64,000 bases of DNA from Qipengyuania intermedia (GCF_019711615.1 NZ_JAIGNS010000001.1:372001-436000); one strand, 5' to 3'. Counted from the stretch's first letter, positions 9,743 to 19,376 are shown. The notes: generated by a model from the letters alone, not told the origin. Program-made: numbers and translations.

Positions 9743-9940
9743 CTACCGCTGGCGTTTCACCACGAGGTTGTAGAGGAAATAGAACCCCACCGTAAAGGCA
9801 AGGAAATAGGCGGCGAAGCGGATTGCGAGCTCGTCGAAACCCGCACCGTCGCTGAGATAGCGCCAGGTGCAGCTGATCAGGGCGAACAGCAATCCGGCCA
9901 GTGCCGCCTGCGACCAGCTAATCCGGTCAGGCTGCCTCAC
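9743..9940 (-). CDS. Small two-segment membrane protein, unknown
   Basis: A 65-residue protein of unknown function with two hydrophobic stretches (about residues 12-27 and 40-60) and a basic C-terminus (VVKRQR). It begins with a GTG that lies inside the 3' end of def, a 14-base overlap, so it is probably co-transcribed with def. No family was recognised. The short length and GTG start make the call less certain than its neighbours, but its composition and packing fit a real gene. Confidence 0.6.
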   Translation of the reverse strand: MRQPDRISWSQAALAGLLFALISCTWRYLSDGAGFDELAIRFAAYFLAFTVGFYFLYNLVVKRQR

Positions 9941-10493
9941 GCAGCTTCTTCAGCTTCTTCAGGGCCATGTTGCGCTTGAGGCGCGAAAGGTGGTCGATGA
10001 AGAGAATGCCTTCCAAATGGTCCATCTCGTGCTGGATGCAGGTGGCCATCAGGCCTTCCATCTCTTCTTCGTGCACATTGCCGTCGAGGTCCTGGTAGCG
10101 CACGCGGCAAGTGGCCGGGCGATCCACATCGGCGAAGATGTCGGGGACCGAAAGGCAGCCTTCCTGATAGCTCGCCAGCTCGTCCGCCGGATCGAGGATT
10201 TCGGGGTTCACGAAAACCCGCGGTTCCTTCTTCGTCGGATAATGGTGGTGGTGATGGCCGCCGTGATCGCACTCTTCCGGCTCTGCATCGGTGTCTTCCG
10301 GCTGGAGATCGATGACGAGCAGGCGCTTGGGCACGCCGACCTGGATCGCGGCGAGGCCGATGCCGGGCGCGGCATACATGGTTTCGAACATGTCCTCGAC
10401 CAGCGTTTTCAGCTCGTCGTCGAACTCGGTTACGGGTTCGGACACGGTCTTGAGCCGGGGATCCGGCACTTCGAGAATTTCACGGATAGCCAT
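9927..10493 (-). CDS. def: Peptide deformylase
   Basis: Removes the N-formyl group from nascent proteins. All three metal-site motifs are present: GIGLAAIQVG, EGCLSV and QHEMDHLEG. At 188 residues it is slightly longer than the usual ~170, partly because of an acidic and histidine-rich insert (residues 65-84, with five consecutive His at 80-84) between the first two motifs. The insert could bind metal, but that is inference. It lies apart from fmt, which is 0.95 kb away on the other strand, with the zinc-ribbon gene and recR between them. Confidence 0.96.
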   Translation of the reverse strand: MAIREILEVPDPRLKTVSEPVTEFDDELKTLVEDMFETMYAAPGIGLAAIQVGVPKRLLVIDLQPEDTDAEPEECDHGGHHHHHYPTKKEPRVFVNPEILDPADELASYQEGCLSVPDIFADVDRPATCRVRYQDLDGNVHEEEMEGLMATCIQHEMDHLEGILFIDHLSRLKRNMALKKLKKLREAA

Positions 10494-10545
10494 GAGGGGT
10501 CAGATAGGCGCTGGCAGCCGATTCTTCAACGCGATTGCTGCGATG

Positions 10546-10785
10546 TCAGTTATCGGGCTGCTGACGCTTGTCGAACCACGTCATCGAGCGCTTGCCGCAG
10601 GCTGGACAGCGGACCAGTGCGTGCCGATCGGACGTGGCCTTGTAGATGATGGCCCCGATATCCCAGGCATCGTACTGATGTTGGCATTTCTTGCAGGTCG
10701 CCTGGTACTGGCGGGTTTCCGCCTCCCAGAGCGCCGCAGTCTCTTCGCTGACGATCGCGGTCATCATTCTCTGGATCAGACCCAT
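10546..10785 (-). CDS. Small zinc-ribbon protein
   Basis: A 79-residue protein of unknown function. Two CxxC pairs (CKKC and CPAC), about 26 residues apart, form a likely zinc ribbon. It starts three bases after the recR stop and so is probably expressed with recR. Zinc ribbons of this size often bind nucleic acid or act as assembly factors; nothing more specific can be said. Confidence 0.75.
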   Translation of the reverse strand: MGLIQRMMTAIVSEETAALWEAETRQYQATCKKCQHQYDAWDIGAIIYKATSDRHALVRCPACGKRSMTWFDKRQQPDN

Positions 10786-10788
10786 GGC

Positions 10789-11385
10789 CTATGCCAGCGG
10801 CCGCCGCGCACGCAGCGCCTGCGCCAGCGTGCCCTCGTCGAGATAGTCCAGTTCGCCGCCCACCGGCAGGCCATGCGCCAGCTGGGTGATGCGGATCGGG
10901 AAATCCTCCAGCCGTTCCGCAATGTAATGCGCAGTGGTCTGGCCTTCGAGCGTTGCGTTCATGGCGAGGACCACTTCGTCCACCCCGCCCGCCTCGACGC
11001 GCGAGAGCAGGCTGGCGATATTGAGGTCTTCCGGCCGAATCCCGTCGAGCGCCGACAGCTTGCCGCCGAGCACGTGGTACTTGCCGGTGAACAGCTTCGC
11101 CCGGTCGAGCGCCCACAGATCCGCCACGTCCTCCACCACGCACAGCCCCTTGCCGTCGCGGCGCGGGTCGGCGCAGATGCCGCAGGGGTTGGTGGTGTCG
11201 ACATTGCCGCAGGTGTCGCATTCGACAAGCGCCTCGCCCACGGTGGCGAGCGCTTCGAGCAGCGCGGGCAGCGCGCTTTCGCGGCGCTTGACCAGCCACA
11301 GCACCGCCCGCCGCGCGCTGCGCGGGCCGAGGCCGGGAAGGCGCGCCAGCGCGGAAGCCAGAGTCTCGATCTCTTGCGATGCCAT
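10789..11385 (-). CDS. recR: Recombination mediator RecR
   Basis: Protein of 198 residues, the normal RecR length, when the ATG at 11385 (MASQEIETL) is used. It has the N-terminal helix-hairpin-helix [14 protein letters not shown], a Cys4 zinc finger ([16 protein letters not shown]) and a Toprim domain beginning near [15 protein letters not shown]. RecR loads RecA with RecF and RecO at gaps. The gene is divergent from fmt with 52 bases between the starts. Confidence 0.96.
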   Translation of the reverse strand: MASQEIETLASALARLPGLGPRSARRAVLWLVKRRESALPALLEALATVGEALVECDTCGNVDTTNPCGICADPRRDGKGLCVVEDVADLWALDRAKLFTGKYHVLGGKLSALDGIRPEDLNIASLLSRVEAGGVDEVVLAMNATLEGQTTAHYIAERLEDFPIRITQLAHGLPVGGELDYLDEGTLAQALRARRPLA

Positions 11386-11437
11386 AGATGCACAGATAGG
11401 GGCGCAGGCGCGACCAAGAAAGGCCATAGAACACGTC

Positions 11438-12346
11438 ATGCGCATAATCTTCATGGGAAGCCCGGATTTCGCCGTGCCCACGCTGCAGGCGCTGGTCGAT
11501 GCGGCGCATGAGGTCGTGTGCGTCTACACCCAGCCGCCCCGCCCCGGCGGTCGTCGCGGCAAGGAGCTGACCAAGACCGCCGTGCACGAACGGGCAGACA
11601 GGCTGGGGATCGAGGTGCGCCATCCCAAATCGCTCAAATCGATTGAAGAGCAGGAAGCTTTCGCCGCGCTCGATGCCGATATCGCGGTCGTGGCGGCCTA
11701 TGGCCTGCTCCTGCCGCAGGCTATCCTCGATGCGCCGGAACACGGCTGCCTCAACGTCCATGCTTCCATCCTGCCGCACTGGCGCGGCGCGGCGCCGATC
11801 CACCGTTCGATCATGGCGGGAGACGAGGTTACGGGCGTCACCATCATGCAGATGGAAGCGGGCCTCGATACCGGCCCCATGCTGGCCACCGTACGCACCC
11901 CGATCGAGGACAAGACCACGGGCGAACTGACCGAGGAACTGGCCGAACTGGGCGCGCAGCTGATGGTCGGCACGCTGATCGATCTCGACGCGCTGCACGC
12001 GGTCGAACAGGACGATGCCGAAGCGACCTATGCCGCCAAGATCGACAAGGCCGAGGCGCGGCTGGACTGGGCCCGTCCGGCAAAAGAGGTCGTGCGTCAT
12101 GTGCATGGCCTCTCGCCCTTCCCCGGCGCGTGGTTCGAACATGACGGCCAGCGGGTGAAACTGCTGCGTGCAGAGACATGCGAGGGGTCGGGTGACGCGG
12201 GAGAGGTGCTGGACGACCGCCTCGCTATCGCGTGCGGTGAAGGCGCGATCCGGCCGCTCGAACTGCAGCGGGCTGGCAAACCGCGCATGGACCTCGACAC
12301 TTTCCTGCGCGGGAATGCGATCAAGAAAGGCGCGCGCCTTTCGTGA
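11438..12346 (+). CDS. fmt: Methionyl-tRNA formyltransferase
   Basis: Formylates initiator Met-tRNA with 10-formyl-tetrahydrofolate. The protein is 302 residues, with an N-terminal formyltransferase Rossmann fold carrying [18 protein letters not shown] (catalytic Asn and His) and a C-terminal OB-like domain. The ATG at 11438 begins [14 protein letters not shown], the usual Fmt start. The stop overlaps the GTG of truA in a GTGA junction, so the two are coupled. Confidence 0.97.
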   Translation: MRIIFMGSPDFAVPTLQALVDAAHEVVCVYTQPPRPGGRRGKELTKTAVHERADRLGIEVRHPKSLKSIEEQEAFAALDADIAVVAAYGLLLPQAILDAPEHGCLNVHASILPHWRGAAPIHRSIMAGDEVTGVTIMQMEAGLDTGPMLATVRTPIEDKTTGELTEELAELGAQLMVGTLIDLDALHAVEQDDAEATYAAKIDKAEARLDWARPAKEVVRHVHGLSPFPGAWFEHDGQRVKLLRAETCEGSGDAGEVLDDRLAIACGEGAIRPLELQRAGKPRMDLDTFLRGNAIKKGARLS

Positions 12347-13092
12347 CCCGTTTCGCGCTCACCCTGGAATTCGACGGCACGCCGTTCTTCGGCCTGCAAC
12401 GCCAGCCCCATGGGCCGAGCGTGCAACAGGCCGTTGAAGAAGCGGCTTTTGCGGTGACCGGCGAGGAAGTGCGGCTGGCCAGCGCCGGACGTACAGACAC
12501 GGGCGTGCACGCGCTGGCGATGCGCAGCCATCTCGACATCGAGAAGGATATCGAACCCTTCCGCCTGATGGAGGCGCTCAACGCAAAGCTGCGCCCCGAT
12601 CCGGTGGCAGTGACGCATTGCGAGATCGTGCCGGACGATTGGCACGCGCGCTTCACCTGCACCGGGCGCAGCTATGTCTACAGGATCGCCAATCGCCGCG
12701 CGCCGCTGACGCTGGAGAAGAACCGCGCCTGGCAGGTGCCCCAGCCGCTCGACGAGGCGGCCATGCACCAAGCCGCGCAGGCTTTGGTCGGCAACCATGA
12801 CTTCACCACCTTCCGGTCCGCCCATTGCCAGTCGGCCAGTCCGCAAAAGACGCTCGACCGCCTCGATGTCGAACGCGAGGGGGATCACGTCCTGATCCAC
12901 GCGGCGGCGCGCAGTTTCCTGCATCACCAGGTGCGCTCCATGGTCGGCTGCCTCGCGCTCGTCGGCATGGGCCGCTGGGCCGTCGGCGACGTGAAAAAAG
13001 CCCTAGAGGCGCGCGACCGGCAGGAACTGGGCCTCAACGCGCCGCCTCATGGCCTCTATTTCGTTGCGGCGACCTATCCGGACGACAACTGA
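12343..13092 (+). CDS. truA: tRNA pseudouridine(38-40) synthase TruA
   Basis: Converts uridines 38-40 of tRNA anticodon arms to pseudouridine. The protein is 249 residues with the catalytic Asp52 in [10 protein letters not shown] and the later [11 protein letters not shown] motif. It starts with GTG inside the fmt stop, which indicates translational coupling. The fmt-truA pairing is common in alphaproteobacteria. Confidence 0.97.
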   Translation: MTRFALTLEFDGTPFFGLQRQPHGPSVQQAVEEAAFAVTGEEVRLASAGRTDTGVHALAMRSHLDIEKDIEPFRLMEALNAKLRPDPVAVTHCEIVPDDWHARFTCTGRSYVYRIANRRAPLTLEKNRAWQVPQPLDEAAMHQAAQALVGNHDFTTFRSAHCQSASPQKTLDRLDVEREGDHVLIHAAARSFLHHQVRSMVGCLALVGMGRWAVGDVKKALEARDRQELGLNAPPHGLYFVAATYPDDN

Positions 13093-13147
13093 CGTAACGG
13101 CACCCTAGCCAAGCCCGATTTCGAGGCGTAGCGAGGCCGCAAACAGG

Positions 13148-13165
13148 TTTCGTAACGCAACGAAA
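13148..13165. promoter_or_regulatory. Inverted repeat at the dehydrogenase ribosome-binding region
   Basis: TTTCGT and ACGAAA form perfect 6-base arms around AACGCA, ending just 9 bases before the ATG at 13175 and touching the Shine-Dalgarno AAAGGGA. It could act as an operator or as an RNA hairpin that masks the ribosome site. No regulator was identified. Confidence 0.3.
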
Positions 13166-13174
13166 GGGAAATGG

Positions 13175-14284
13175 ATGACCACCGGCAAACAGCTTTTCAC
13201 CACTCTGGAATCCGACGGTACGCTGACCGTCGAGATCGCCGAAAGCACCGTCCCCGAACCGACCGGCAACCAGGTCCTGGTCAAGATGGAAGCGGCCCCG
13301 ATCAATCCGTCGGACCTCGCCATCCTCACCGGTGCTGCCGATTTCGAGAATGCCGAATATTCGCCCGGCAAGGTCGTCGCGAAGATGCCCGAGCCGTTCA
13401 ATTCGGGTCAGAAGGCTCGTCACGGCCAGCGCCTTCCCGCAGGTAACGAAGGTGCCGGAACCGTCGTCGCCACCGGCGACAGCGACATGGCCAAGGCGCT
13501 GATGGGCCAGCGCGTCGCCTGCGTGCCGGGCAATGCCTACAGCCAGTACGCCATCGCGGACGCCGCCATGTGTCTGCCGCTCGGCGATCACAGCGCGGAA
13601 GCGGGCGCGTCCAGCTTCGTAAACCCGATGACCGCGCTCGGCTTTGCGGAAAACGCCAAGATGGACGGCCAGAAGGCGATCCTGCACACGGTCGGCGCAT
13701 CGAACCTTGGCCAAATGCTGGTCAAGATCTGCCAGGAAGACGGCCTCGGCCTCGTCAATATCGTGCGCAAGCAGGATCAGGTCGACCTGCTCAAGGGGCT
13801 CGGCGCCAGCCATGTCGTCAATTCTTCCGACGATGATTTCATGGCCAACCTCAAGGCTGCCATCGACGATACCGACGCTTTTTACGGCTTCGACCCCATC
13901 GGCGGTGGCCAGATGGTCGACACCTGCTTCAAGGCGATGGAACAGGTCGCCGTGGCCAAGATGACCGAATATTCGCGCTATGGTTCGAATCAGCAGAAGC
14001 GGATGTTCATCTATGGCCGCCTCGACTTCGGGCCGACCACGCTGACGCCGTCCTACGGCTTCGGCTGGACGCTGTCGGGCTGGCTGCTGACGCCATTCCT
14101 CCAGACCGCGGGCATGGAAACGGTGATGCGGATGAGGAAGCGCGTGCTCGACAATCTCACCACCACTTTCGCCAGCAGCTACAAGACCAAGGTCGACCTC
14201 GAAGGCATGCTGACCAAGGAAGCGATCCTCGACTACCGGCAGATGAAGACGGGCGAGAAATACCTCGTCCTGCCCAACGGCTGA
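13175..14284 (+). CDS. Zinc-binding-dehydrogenase family oxidoreductase (MDR)
   Basis: Medium-chain dehydrogenase/reductase of 369 residues with an N-terminal GroES-like fold (APINPSDLAIL, GNEGAGTVVATG) and a C-terminal Rossmann domain (HTVGASNLGQMLVKIC). The clustered structural-zinc cysteines of classical alcohol dehydrogenases are absent, so it resembles the zinc-free quinone-reductase side of the family despite the family name. Its substrate is unknown. The ATG at 13175 follows AAAGGGA. It stands alone, converging on the asparaginase with three bases between stops. Confidence 0.82.
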   Translation: MTTGKQLFTTLESDGTLTVEIAESTVPEPTGNQVLVKMEAAPINPSDLAILTGAADFENAEYSPGKVVAKMPEPFNSGQKARHGQRLPAGNEGAGTVVATGDSDMAKALMGQRVACVPGNAYSQYAIADAAMCLPLGDHSAEAGASSFVNPMTALGFAENAKMDGQKAILHTVGASNLGQMLVKICQEDGLGLVNIVRKQDQVDLLKGLGASHVVNSSDDDFMANLKAAIDDTDAFYGFDPIGGGQMVDTCFKAMEQVAVAKMTEYSRYGSNQQKRMFIYGRLDFGPTTLTPSYGFGWTLSGWLLTPFLQTAGMETVMRMRKRVLDNLTTTFASSYKTKVDLEGMLTKEAILDYRQMKTGEKYLVLPNG

Positions 14285-14287
14285 GGC

Positions 14288-15265
14288 TTACCGCCCGTCG
14301 AAGGCGCGCTGGATGGCGGCGGGATCGCTGATCCTGCTTGCCAACAGCAATTGCAGCAGGATGCGCGCCTTCTGCGGGTTGAGCGCGCGGGCGGCGACGA
14401 AGCCGTTCGGCGTGTCCTCGGCCTCGCGGTCGACCAGCCCTTCATCGGTCCGGCTCGCACGAACCACGGCGATGCCGCCCTGAGCCAGCAGCGCCAGTTC
14501 CTGCCGCACGCGCTCGGGCATATTGCCCTCGCCCACGCCTGCAACGACGATACCGCGCGTTTCTTCGCCAACGAGGCGAAGCACTTCTTCGGCGCACAAT
14601 CCGGCATGGGCATAGGCGATCACCACCTGCGGCAGGTCGTCGCACCACGCAAATGCGGCCGCCTCGTCTTCGCGCCACGGAGCGCCGAACCATTCGAGCG
14701 AGGCGGGCGTAACGAGCCCGACGGATTCGCGCGGAAAACCGCGGAATGCATCGGTCCCTCGCGTGCGGACCTTGCGCACGTCACGCGCGCCGAACACGCG
14801 GTCGCCCATCACCACCAGCACACCGCGACCCGCGGCATCCGGATCGCTCGCGACACGCACGGCATTGGCGAAATTGCGCAGTCCGTCATAGCCCACCGCA
14901 TCCGCTGGGCGCATGGCGCCCACGACCACCACGGGCTTCGTCGCCGGCAAGGTCAGGTCGAGCAGGAACGCCGTTTCTTCGAGCGTGTCGGTGCCGTGCG
15001 TCACGACCACCCCGTCGCAAGCATCGTCGGCAAGGCTTTCCGATATCGCAGCGTGGAGCGGGTTCCACACCGTCGGTCCGATATCGCCTGAATCGATATT
15101 GGCGATCTGGCGACCCGACAGTTCAGCTTCCAGTCCGAGGCCGCCCACTTTCTCCAGGTAATCATCGATCCCGATTTCGCCCGAGCGATAATCGCTCGCG
15201 ATCGCCGAACCGGCGATGCCGGCGATAGTGCCACCGGTTGCAAGGACTTGGAGTCTGGTCGTCAT
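14288..15265 (-). CDS. L-asparaginase (type II fold)
   Basis: Hydrolyses L-asparagine to aspartate and ammonia. The protein is 325 residues and has both asparaginase threonine motifs: ATGGTIAG at the N-terminus and VVTHGTDTLEETAFLLDL near residue 90. The later VGAMRPADAVGYDGLRN segment is also typical. No signal peptide is visible, so a cytosolic enzyme is expected. Whether it belongs to the AnsA or AnsB group cannot be decided by eye. Confidence 0.92.
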   Translation of the reverse strand: MTTRLQVLATGGTIAGIAGSAIASDYRSGEIGIDDYLEKVGGLGLEAELSGRQIANIDSGDIGPTVWNPLHAAISESLADDACDGVVVTHGTDTLEETAFLLDLTLPATKPVVVVGAMRPADAVGYDGLRNFANAVRVASDPDAAGRGVLVVMGDRVFGARDVRKVRTRGTDAFRGFPRESVGLVTPASLEWFGAPWREDEAAAFAWCDDLPQVVIAYAHAGLCAEEVLRLVGEETRGIVVAGVGEGNMPERVRQELALLAQGGIAVVRASRTDEGLVDREAEDTPNGFVAARALNPQKARILLQLLLASRISDPAAIQRAFDGR

Positions 15266-15381
15266 GAGCGCCGCGATAGCGAGAAAGATTTCTCAGGTCA
15301 CGGGACCAATCATCTGTTACGATCCCCTCCGAATCTGAAGCGCCCGCAATCCGGGCATCGATACGGAGGGAAGCGATAGCC

Positions 15382-16140
15382 TTGTCCTCTGAACTGAAGC
15401 GTTTCCCGATGACCGGCCTGTTCTTGGAGGGCCGGTTGCGTCACGACCTGTCGGAAGAAGAGAGGGTCGAATTGGAATCGCTGGTTTCCCGTGTGGAAAT
15501 TCATCCCGATGGCCACCGCCTGATCTCTCGCGGCGATATCTGCGATCATTCGACCATGCTGATCGACGGCTTCATGCTGCGAACCCTGGATTCGGGGGAT
15601 CGGCGCTATGGTGTCAGTTTCCACGTCCCTGGCGATTTCGTGGACTTGCACTGTTTCGCGCTCAAGCGATTGGATCATAACATTGAATGCGTCGGGCAGG
15701 CCAAAGTCGGGCTGGTCCCGCACGAACGCATTGCCGAAGTGATGAAAGAGAAGCCGCATCTGGCCCGCTTGTTCTGGTTCTCCACCCTGCTCGATGCAGC
15801 CATGCATCGCGAATGGATCATGAAGCTCGAACAGCTCAAGGTGCCGCAGCGCATCGCGCATATCTTTGCCGAGGTCTGGTGCAGGCTCGACATGGTTGGC
15901 CTTGCCTTTGAAGACGGCTTCGATACCCCGCTCACCCAGGCAGACCTGGCCGACATGTGCGGCGCCACTCCAATCCACGTCAATCGCGCGATCGGCGAAT
16001 TGCGCAAGAGCGGGATCGCCGATTTCAATCGCGGAGAGGTGCGCATCTGCAATCGCGAGAAACTGGAAAATTTCGCGCATTTCGAGAAAGACTATCTCTA
16101 TGGCGACGGCGCATTGTCATTGCGGCAGGATGGGCTCTGA
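15382..16140 (+). CDS. Crp/Fnr-family regulator (first of a tandem pair)
   Basis: Transcription regulator of 252 residues: N-terminal cyclic-nucleotide-binding-like beta barrel (about 30-140) and a C-terminal winged helix with the recognition region TQADLADMCGATPIHVNRAIGELRKSG. The typical cAMP motif FGExALL is not present; PGDFVDLHCFALKRLDH occupies the place. There is no FNR-type N-terminal cysteine cluster. The start is a TTG at 15382 after GGAGG, supported because the paralogue also extends upstream of the FPxTGxFLxGRLR segment. The paralogue follows 146 bases downstream. The ligand is unknown. Confidence 0.87.
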   Translation: MSSELKRFPMTGLFLEGRLRHDLSEEERVELESLVSRVEIHPDGHRLISRGDICDHSTMLIDGFMLRTLDSGDRRYGVSFHVPGDFVDLHCFALKRLDHNIECVGQAKVGLVPHERIAEVMKEKPHLARLFWFSTLLDAAMHREWIMKLEQLKVPQRIAHIFAEVWCRLDMVGLAFEDGFDTPLTQADLADMCGATPIHVNRAIGELRKSGIADFNRGEVRICNREKLENFAHFEKDYLYGDGALSLRQDGL

Positions 16141-16286
16141 AGGCCCGATGAGATCCGCTGTACGCGGCGGGCTATAACATATGACAACCTGCGGGCTATC
16201 AAAAATGCGCTCTGAACGCAGAAACGAACAGAAAGCTAACATGCGTCAATAGACCTCGGGCGAGCGGCTTGCTTTATCGGCACACA

Positions 16287-17060
16287 ATGGACGCAATTCG
16301 TGGTGACATACGGTCTTCCGATTTCCCGCTGACCGGCGAATTTCTCGCCGGACGATTGAGGGAACATCTCGATCAGGATGACCTGAATTACATCGAAGAC
16401 CTTATCGAAACCGTGGAAGAACACGGCGACGGTACACGCCTGCTCGAAACAGGCGACGTCACGAACAAAAGCACGATGCTGATCGAAGGCTATGTGTTTC
16501 GCACGATCGAGTCCGGCGACCGTCGCTACATTGTCGGCATCCAGGTGCCGGGAGATTTCGTCGACCTGCACGGGTTCGCGTTGAAGCGCCTTGATCACAG
16601 CATTGTTGCGGCAGGCCCGGTCAAGATCGGCAGCGTCAGCCACGAGAGCCTGCGCACGGTCATGCAGGATCGCCCGAATATCGCACGTGCCATGTGGTTT
16701 GCCACGCTGCTCGACGCCTCGATCCATCGCAAGTGGATCCAGATCCTCGAACAGCTGGATGCGCCGAAACGTATCGCCCATCTCTACGCAGAACTGCATA
16801 CGAGGCTGGAGCTCATCGGGCGCACCGTCCCACGCGCATTGCGCACGCCGTTCACCCAGCTGGACCTGGCCGATATGTGCGGGGTCAGCGCAATCCATGC
16901 CAATCGCGCTGTCGGCAAATTGCGCGAATTGGGTGTTGCCGAAATCCGGCGGGGCGACCTTTACACCGACGACTGGGACCGCCTGAAACGTTATGCGCGC
17001 TTCAATGCCGACTACCTCTACGGCGACGGCGCGCTGAAGCTGGACGAAGGCTGGAACTGA
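16287..17060 (+). CDS. Crp/Fnr-family regulator (second of a tandem pair)
   Basis: Paralogue of the preceding gene, 257 residues. Shared landmarks are FPLTGEFLAGRLRE, PGDFVDLHGFALKRLDHS, QLDLADMCGVSAIHANRAVGKLRELG and the C-terminal DYLYGDGAL. It has a single cysteine, so an oxygen-sensing iron-sulfur cluster can be excluded. ATG at 16287 is chosen; a TTG at 16269 would add six residues and neither has a clear ribosome site. The copies have diverged in their N-terminal and recognition segments, suggesting separate targets or ligands. Confidence 0.87.
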   Translation: MDAIRGDIRSSDFPLTGEFLAGRLREHLDQDDLNYIEDLIETVEEHGDGTRLLETGDVTNKSTMLIEGYVFRTIESGDRRYIVGIQVPGDFVDLHGFALKRLDHSIVAAGPVKIGSVSHESLRTVMQDRPNIARAMWFATLLDASIHRKWIQILEQLDAPKRIAHLYAELHTRLELIGRTVPRALRTPFTQLDLADMCGVSAIHANRAVGKLRELGVAEIRRGDLYTDDWDRLKRYARFNADYLYGDGALKLDEGWN

Positions 17061-17069
17061 AGCTCGCGC

Positions 17070-17097
17070 TTGACCCGGCGCGAAACGGCGCTACATG
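17070..17097 (+). promoter_or_regulatory. Likely sigma-70 promoter of tRNA-Val
   Basis: TTGACC at 17070-17075 and TACATG at 17092-17097, 16 bases apart, lie 20 bases upstream of the mature tRNA-Val. The -35 box is close to consensus and the -10 is weak. The -35 starts just after the Crp/Fnr stop codon. Confidence 0.45.
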
Positions 17098-17116
17098 CGC
17101 GCTTCACCCCACAAGG

Positions 17117-17192
17117 GGGCGCTTAGCTCAGTTGGTAGAGCATCTCGTTTACACCGAGAGGGTCGGCGGTTCGAGCCCGTCAGCGCCCACCA
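17117..17192 (+). tRNA. tRNA-Val (anticodon UAC)
   Basis: A 76-base cloverleaf with encoded CCA. The acceptor stem GGGCGCT pairs with AGCGCCC, the D arm is GCTC-AGTTGGTA-GAGC, the anticodon stem TCTCG/CGAGA closes the loop TTTACAC giving anticodon TAC, and the T loop is TTCGAGC. It ends directly against the stop codon of the reverse-strand thioredoxin gene. Confidence 0.97.
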
Positions 17193-17750
17193 TTATTCCC
17201 CCACAACCTCTCTCACGGCAGCGCGCGCTTCCTCGCTCGCCCAGTCGTAGTCGCCCACGACGCGCCACACCTCCAGCCCCTGCGCATCGTAGAGGATCGT
17301 GGTCGGCAGCGGCGTGTTGTCGTAATGCAGGCCGAGCTCGTTCTGCGGGTCCATCCATGGCTCCAGATAAGCGAACTCGTTCGCCGCGAAATAGGGCGCT
17401 ACCTTTTCCGCGCCGCCCGCATCCTGGCTCACGGTAATGACGTGCAACTGCTCGTCGAAATCGCCGGCAAGCGCATCGAGGAGCGGCATCTCCTTCTTGC
17501 ACGGCGCGCACCACGTCGCCCACAGGTTCAGCAGCACCGGCGTGCCCTGCAATGCGCCCAGATTGATCTGCCGCCCGTCCGGATCGCTTACATTGATGGC
17601 GGGCATCAGGCTGTCGGCATAGGTGCGGTCGATCTCGCCGGTTGTGATCTGCGAAGCACCGCTTTCTTGCGCCTCATCGGGCGCGCTCCTATCGCAGGCG
17701 GACACAACAAGACCCAGGGTGACGATTAGCGTGAGCGATAAGCGGGACAA
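17193..17750 (-). CDS. TlpA-like thioredoxin lipoprotein
   Basis: Envelope thiol-disulfide reductase of 185 residues. A lipoprotein signal ends in the lipobox VVSAC near residue 19, and the thioredoxin domain (about 55-180) carries [15 protein letters not shown] with the WCAPC active site and a later cis-proline in LPTTILYD. Such proteins reduce disulfides in cytochrome c maturation or similar tasks; the partner is unknown. The start is a TTG at 17750 after GGAG. If argH starts at 17731 the two divergent genes overlap by 20 bases. Confidence 0.88.
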   Translation of the reverse strand: MSRLSLTLIVTLGLVVSACDRSAPDEAQESGASQITTGEIDRTYADSLMPAINVSDPDGRQINLGALQGTPVLLNLWATWCAPCKKEMPLLDALAGDFDEQLHVITVSQDAGGAEKVAPYFAANEFAYLEPWMDPQNELGLHYDNTPLPTTILYDAQGLEVWRVVGDYDWASEEARAAVREVVGE

Positions 17751-19140
17751 TCAAGGCTCCAATGCAATGTGGGGCGGCAGGTTCGCCGAAGGGCCTAGCG
17801 CGATCATGCGCGAAATCAACGCCTCGATCCCCTTCGACAAGGCCCTGTGGCGCGAGGACATCGCCGGCAGCCGCGCCCATGTCGCCATGCTGGCCAGGCA
17901 GGGCATCGTCAGCGAGGCGGATGCCGCGGCGATCGACAAAGGCCTGTCGCAGATCGCCGAGGAATATGAAGCGGACGGCGTCCCCGAGGACTGGGACCTC
18001 GAGGACATCCACATGACCGTCGAGGCGCGGCTGACCGAAATCGTCGGTCCGGTCGCGGGGCGCCTGCACACTGCGCGCAGCCGCAACGACCAGGTGGCGA
18101 CCGATTTTCGCATGTGGGTGCGCAGCGCCAATCGCCGCGCGATCGCAGGGATAGACGCGGTGCTCCACGCACTGGTCGCCCGCGCCGACGAGCATGCCGA
18201 CACGATCATGCCGGGCTTCACCCATTTGCAGACCGCGCAGCCCGTGACGCTCGGCCATCACCTGCTCGCCTATTTCGAGATGCTGGTGCGCGACCGCTCG
18301 CGCTTTTCAGCCGCGCTGGAGCGGATGGACGAATGCCCGCTCGGTTCGGCGGCGCTTGCCGGAACCGGCTTCGATCTCGACCGCGAGATGACTGCAAAGG
18401 CGCTGGATTTCGCCAGGCCCACCCGCAACAGCCTCGATGCGGTGTCGGATCGCGATTTCGCGCTCGATTACCTCATGGCCGCAAGCCAGTGCGCCTTGCA
18501 CCTTTCGCGCCTGGCGGAAGAGTTCATCATCTGGGCCAGCCAGCCCTTCGGCTTCGTGAAACTGCCCGACACGCTGTCGACCGGCAGCTCGATCATGCCG
18601 CAAAAGCGCAATCCCGACGCCGCCGAGCTAGTGCGCGGCCATGCGGGGCGCGTCATAGGGTGCACCACCGCGCTGATGGTGACGATGAAGGGCCTGCCGC
18701 TGGCCTATTCCAAGGATATGCAGGACGACAAGCCGCCGGTCTTCGAGGCTGCGGGCCTGATGGACCTTTCGCTCGCCGCAATGGCCGGAATGGTGGCCGA
18801 CAGCGGCTTCGACAAGGTCCGGATGCGCAAGGCCGCAGAGGCAGGTCACGCCACGGCGACCGACCTCGCCGACTGGCTCGTGCGGCAGGCGGACATTCCT
18901 TTCCGCGAGGCGCATCACATCACCGGCGCTGCCGTAAAGCTGGCCGACGAGAAGGGCGTCGCCCTCGACGGCCTTGCCATCGATGACCTCAAGGCCATCG
19001 ACAGCCGGATCGACGAGCGCGTTTTCGACGCGCTTTCGGTCGATGCTTCGGTCGCCGCGCGCGCTTCCTATGGCGGGACCGCGCCGGAGCGGGTAAGGCA
19101 GCAGGTAGAAGATGCCCGCAAGCGGCTGGAGAAGTTCTGA
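17731..19140 (+). CDS. argH: Argininosuccinate lyase
   Basis: Last step of arginine synthesis: argininosuccinate to arginine plus fumarate. Motifs include [26 protein letters not shown] and the fumarase-superfamily signature [15 protein letters not shown] at 17731 gives 469 residues and an N-terminal SNAMWGGRF context like other alphaproteobacterial ArgH. The ATG at 17767 (457 residues) is a fair alternative that would avoid overlap with the divergent thioredoxin gene. The stop overlaps the next lipoprotein gene by one base. Confidence 0.95.
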   Translation: MSDKRDNQGSNAMWGGRFAEGPSAIMREINASIPFDKALWREDIAGSRAHVAMLARQGIVSEADAAAIDKGLSQIAEEYEADGVPEDWDLEDIHMTVEARLTEIVGPVAGRLHTARSRNDQVATDFRMWVRSANRRAIAGIDAVLHALVARADEHADTIMPGFTHLQTAQPVTLGHHLLAYFEMLVRDRSRFSAALERMDECPLGSAALAGTGFDLDREMTAKALDFARPTRNSLDAVSDRDFALDYLMAASQCALHLSRLAEEFIIWASQPFGFVKLPDTLSTGSSIMPQKRNPDAAELVRGHAGRVIGCTTALMVTMKGLPLAYSKDMQDDKPPVFEAAGLMDLSLAAMAGMVADSGFDKVRMRKAAEAGHATATDLADWLVRQADIPFREAHHITGAAVKLADEKGVALDGLAIDDLKAIDSRIDERVFDALSVDASVAARASYGGTAPERVRQQVEDARKRLEKF

Positions 19141-19376
19141 TGCGCCTTGGCGCCTTGATTATTGCCCTCACCCTGCTGTCCGCCTGCGGGCAGAAGGCTC
19201 AGCTGAAACCCCTTGCAGGAGAGACGCTGCCGCCTGCGCCCTTCGGAGCCGAAGTGCAACCGGATGCCGACGACCTGCTCCAGGTCGCTCCCCAGGCCGC
19301 GCCCGAACGCAGCACCGAATTGCGCACGCGGTCCGAAGAACGCGAGGACGATCCCTTCGACCTTCCGCCCGAGTAG
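19140..19376 (+). CDS. Small lipoprotein between argH and lysA
   Basis: A 78-residue predicted lipoprotein with the lipobox LLSAC at about residues 12-16, then a Pro/Glu-rich, probably disordered tail. It begins in the last base of argH. Small LptM/YifL-like lipoproteins are found near lysine and diaminopimelate genes in many proteobacteria, and LptM assists LptD maturation in E. coli. The similarity here rests on size, lipobox and context only. Confidence 0.75.
   Translation: MRLGALIIALTLLSACGQKAQLKPLAGETLPPAPFGAEVQPDADDLLQVAPQAAPERSTELRTRSEEREDDPFDLPPE

Noticed and set aside
17117-17192. Integration site at tRNA-Val
   Set aside because: The tRNA is flanked by core genes, and no integrase or repeated tRNA end is nearby.
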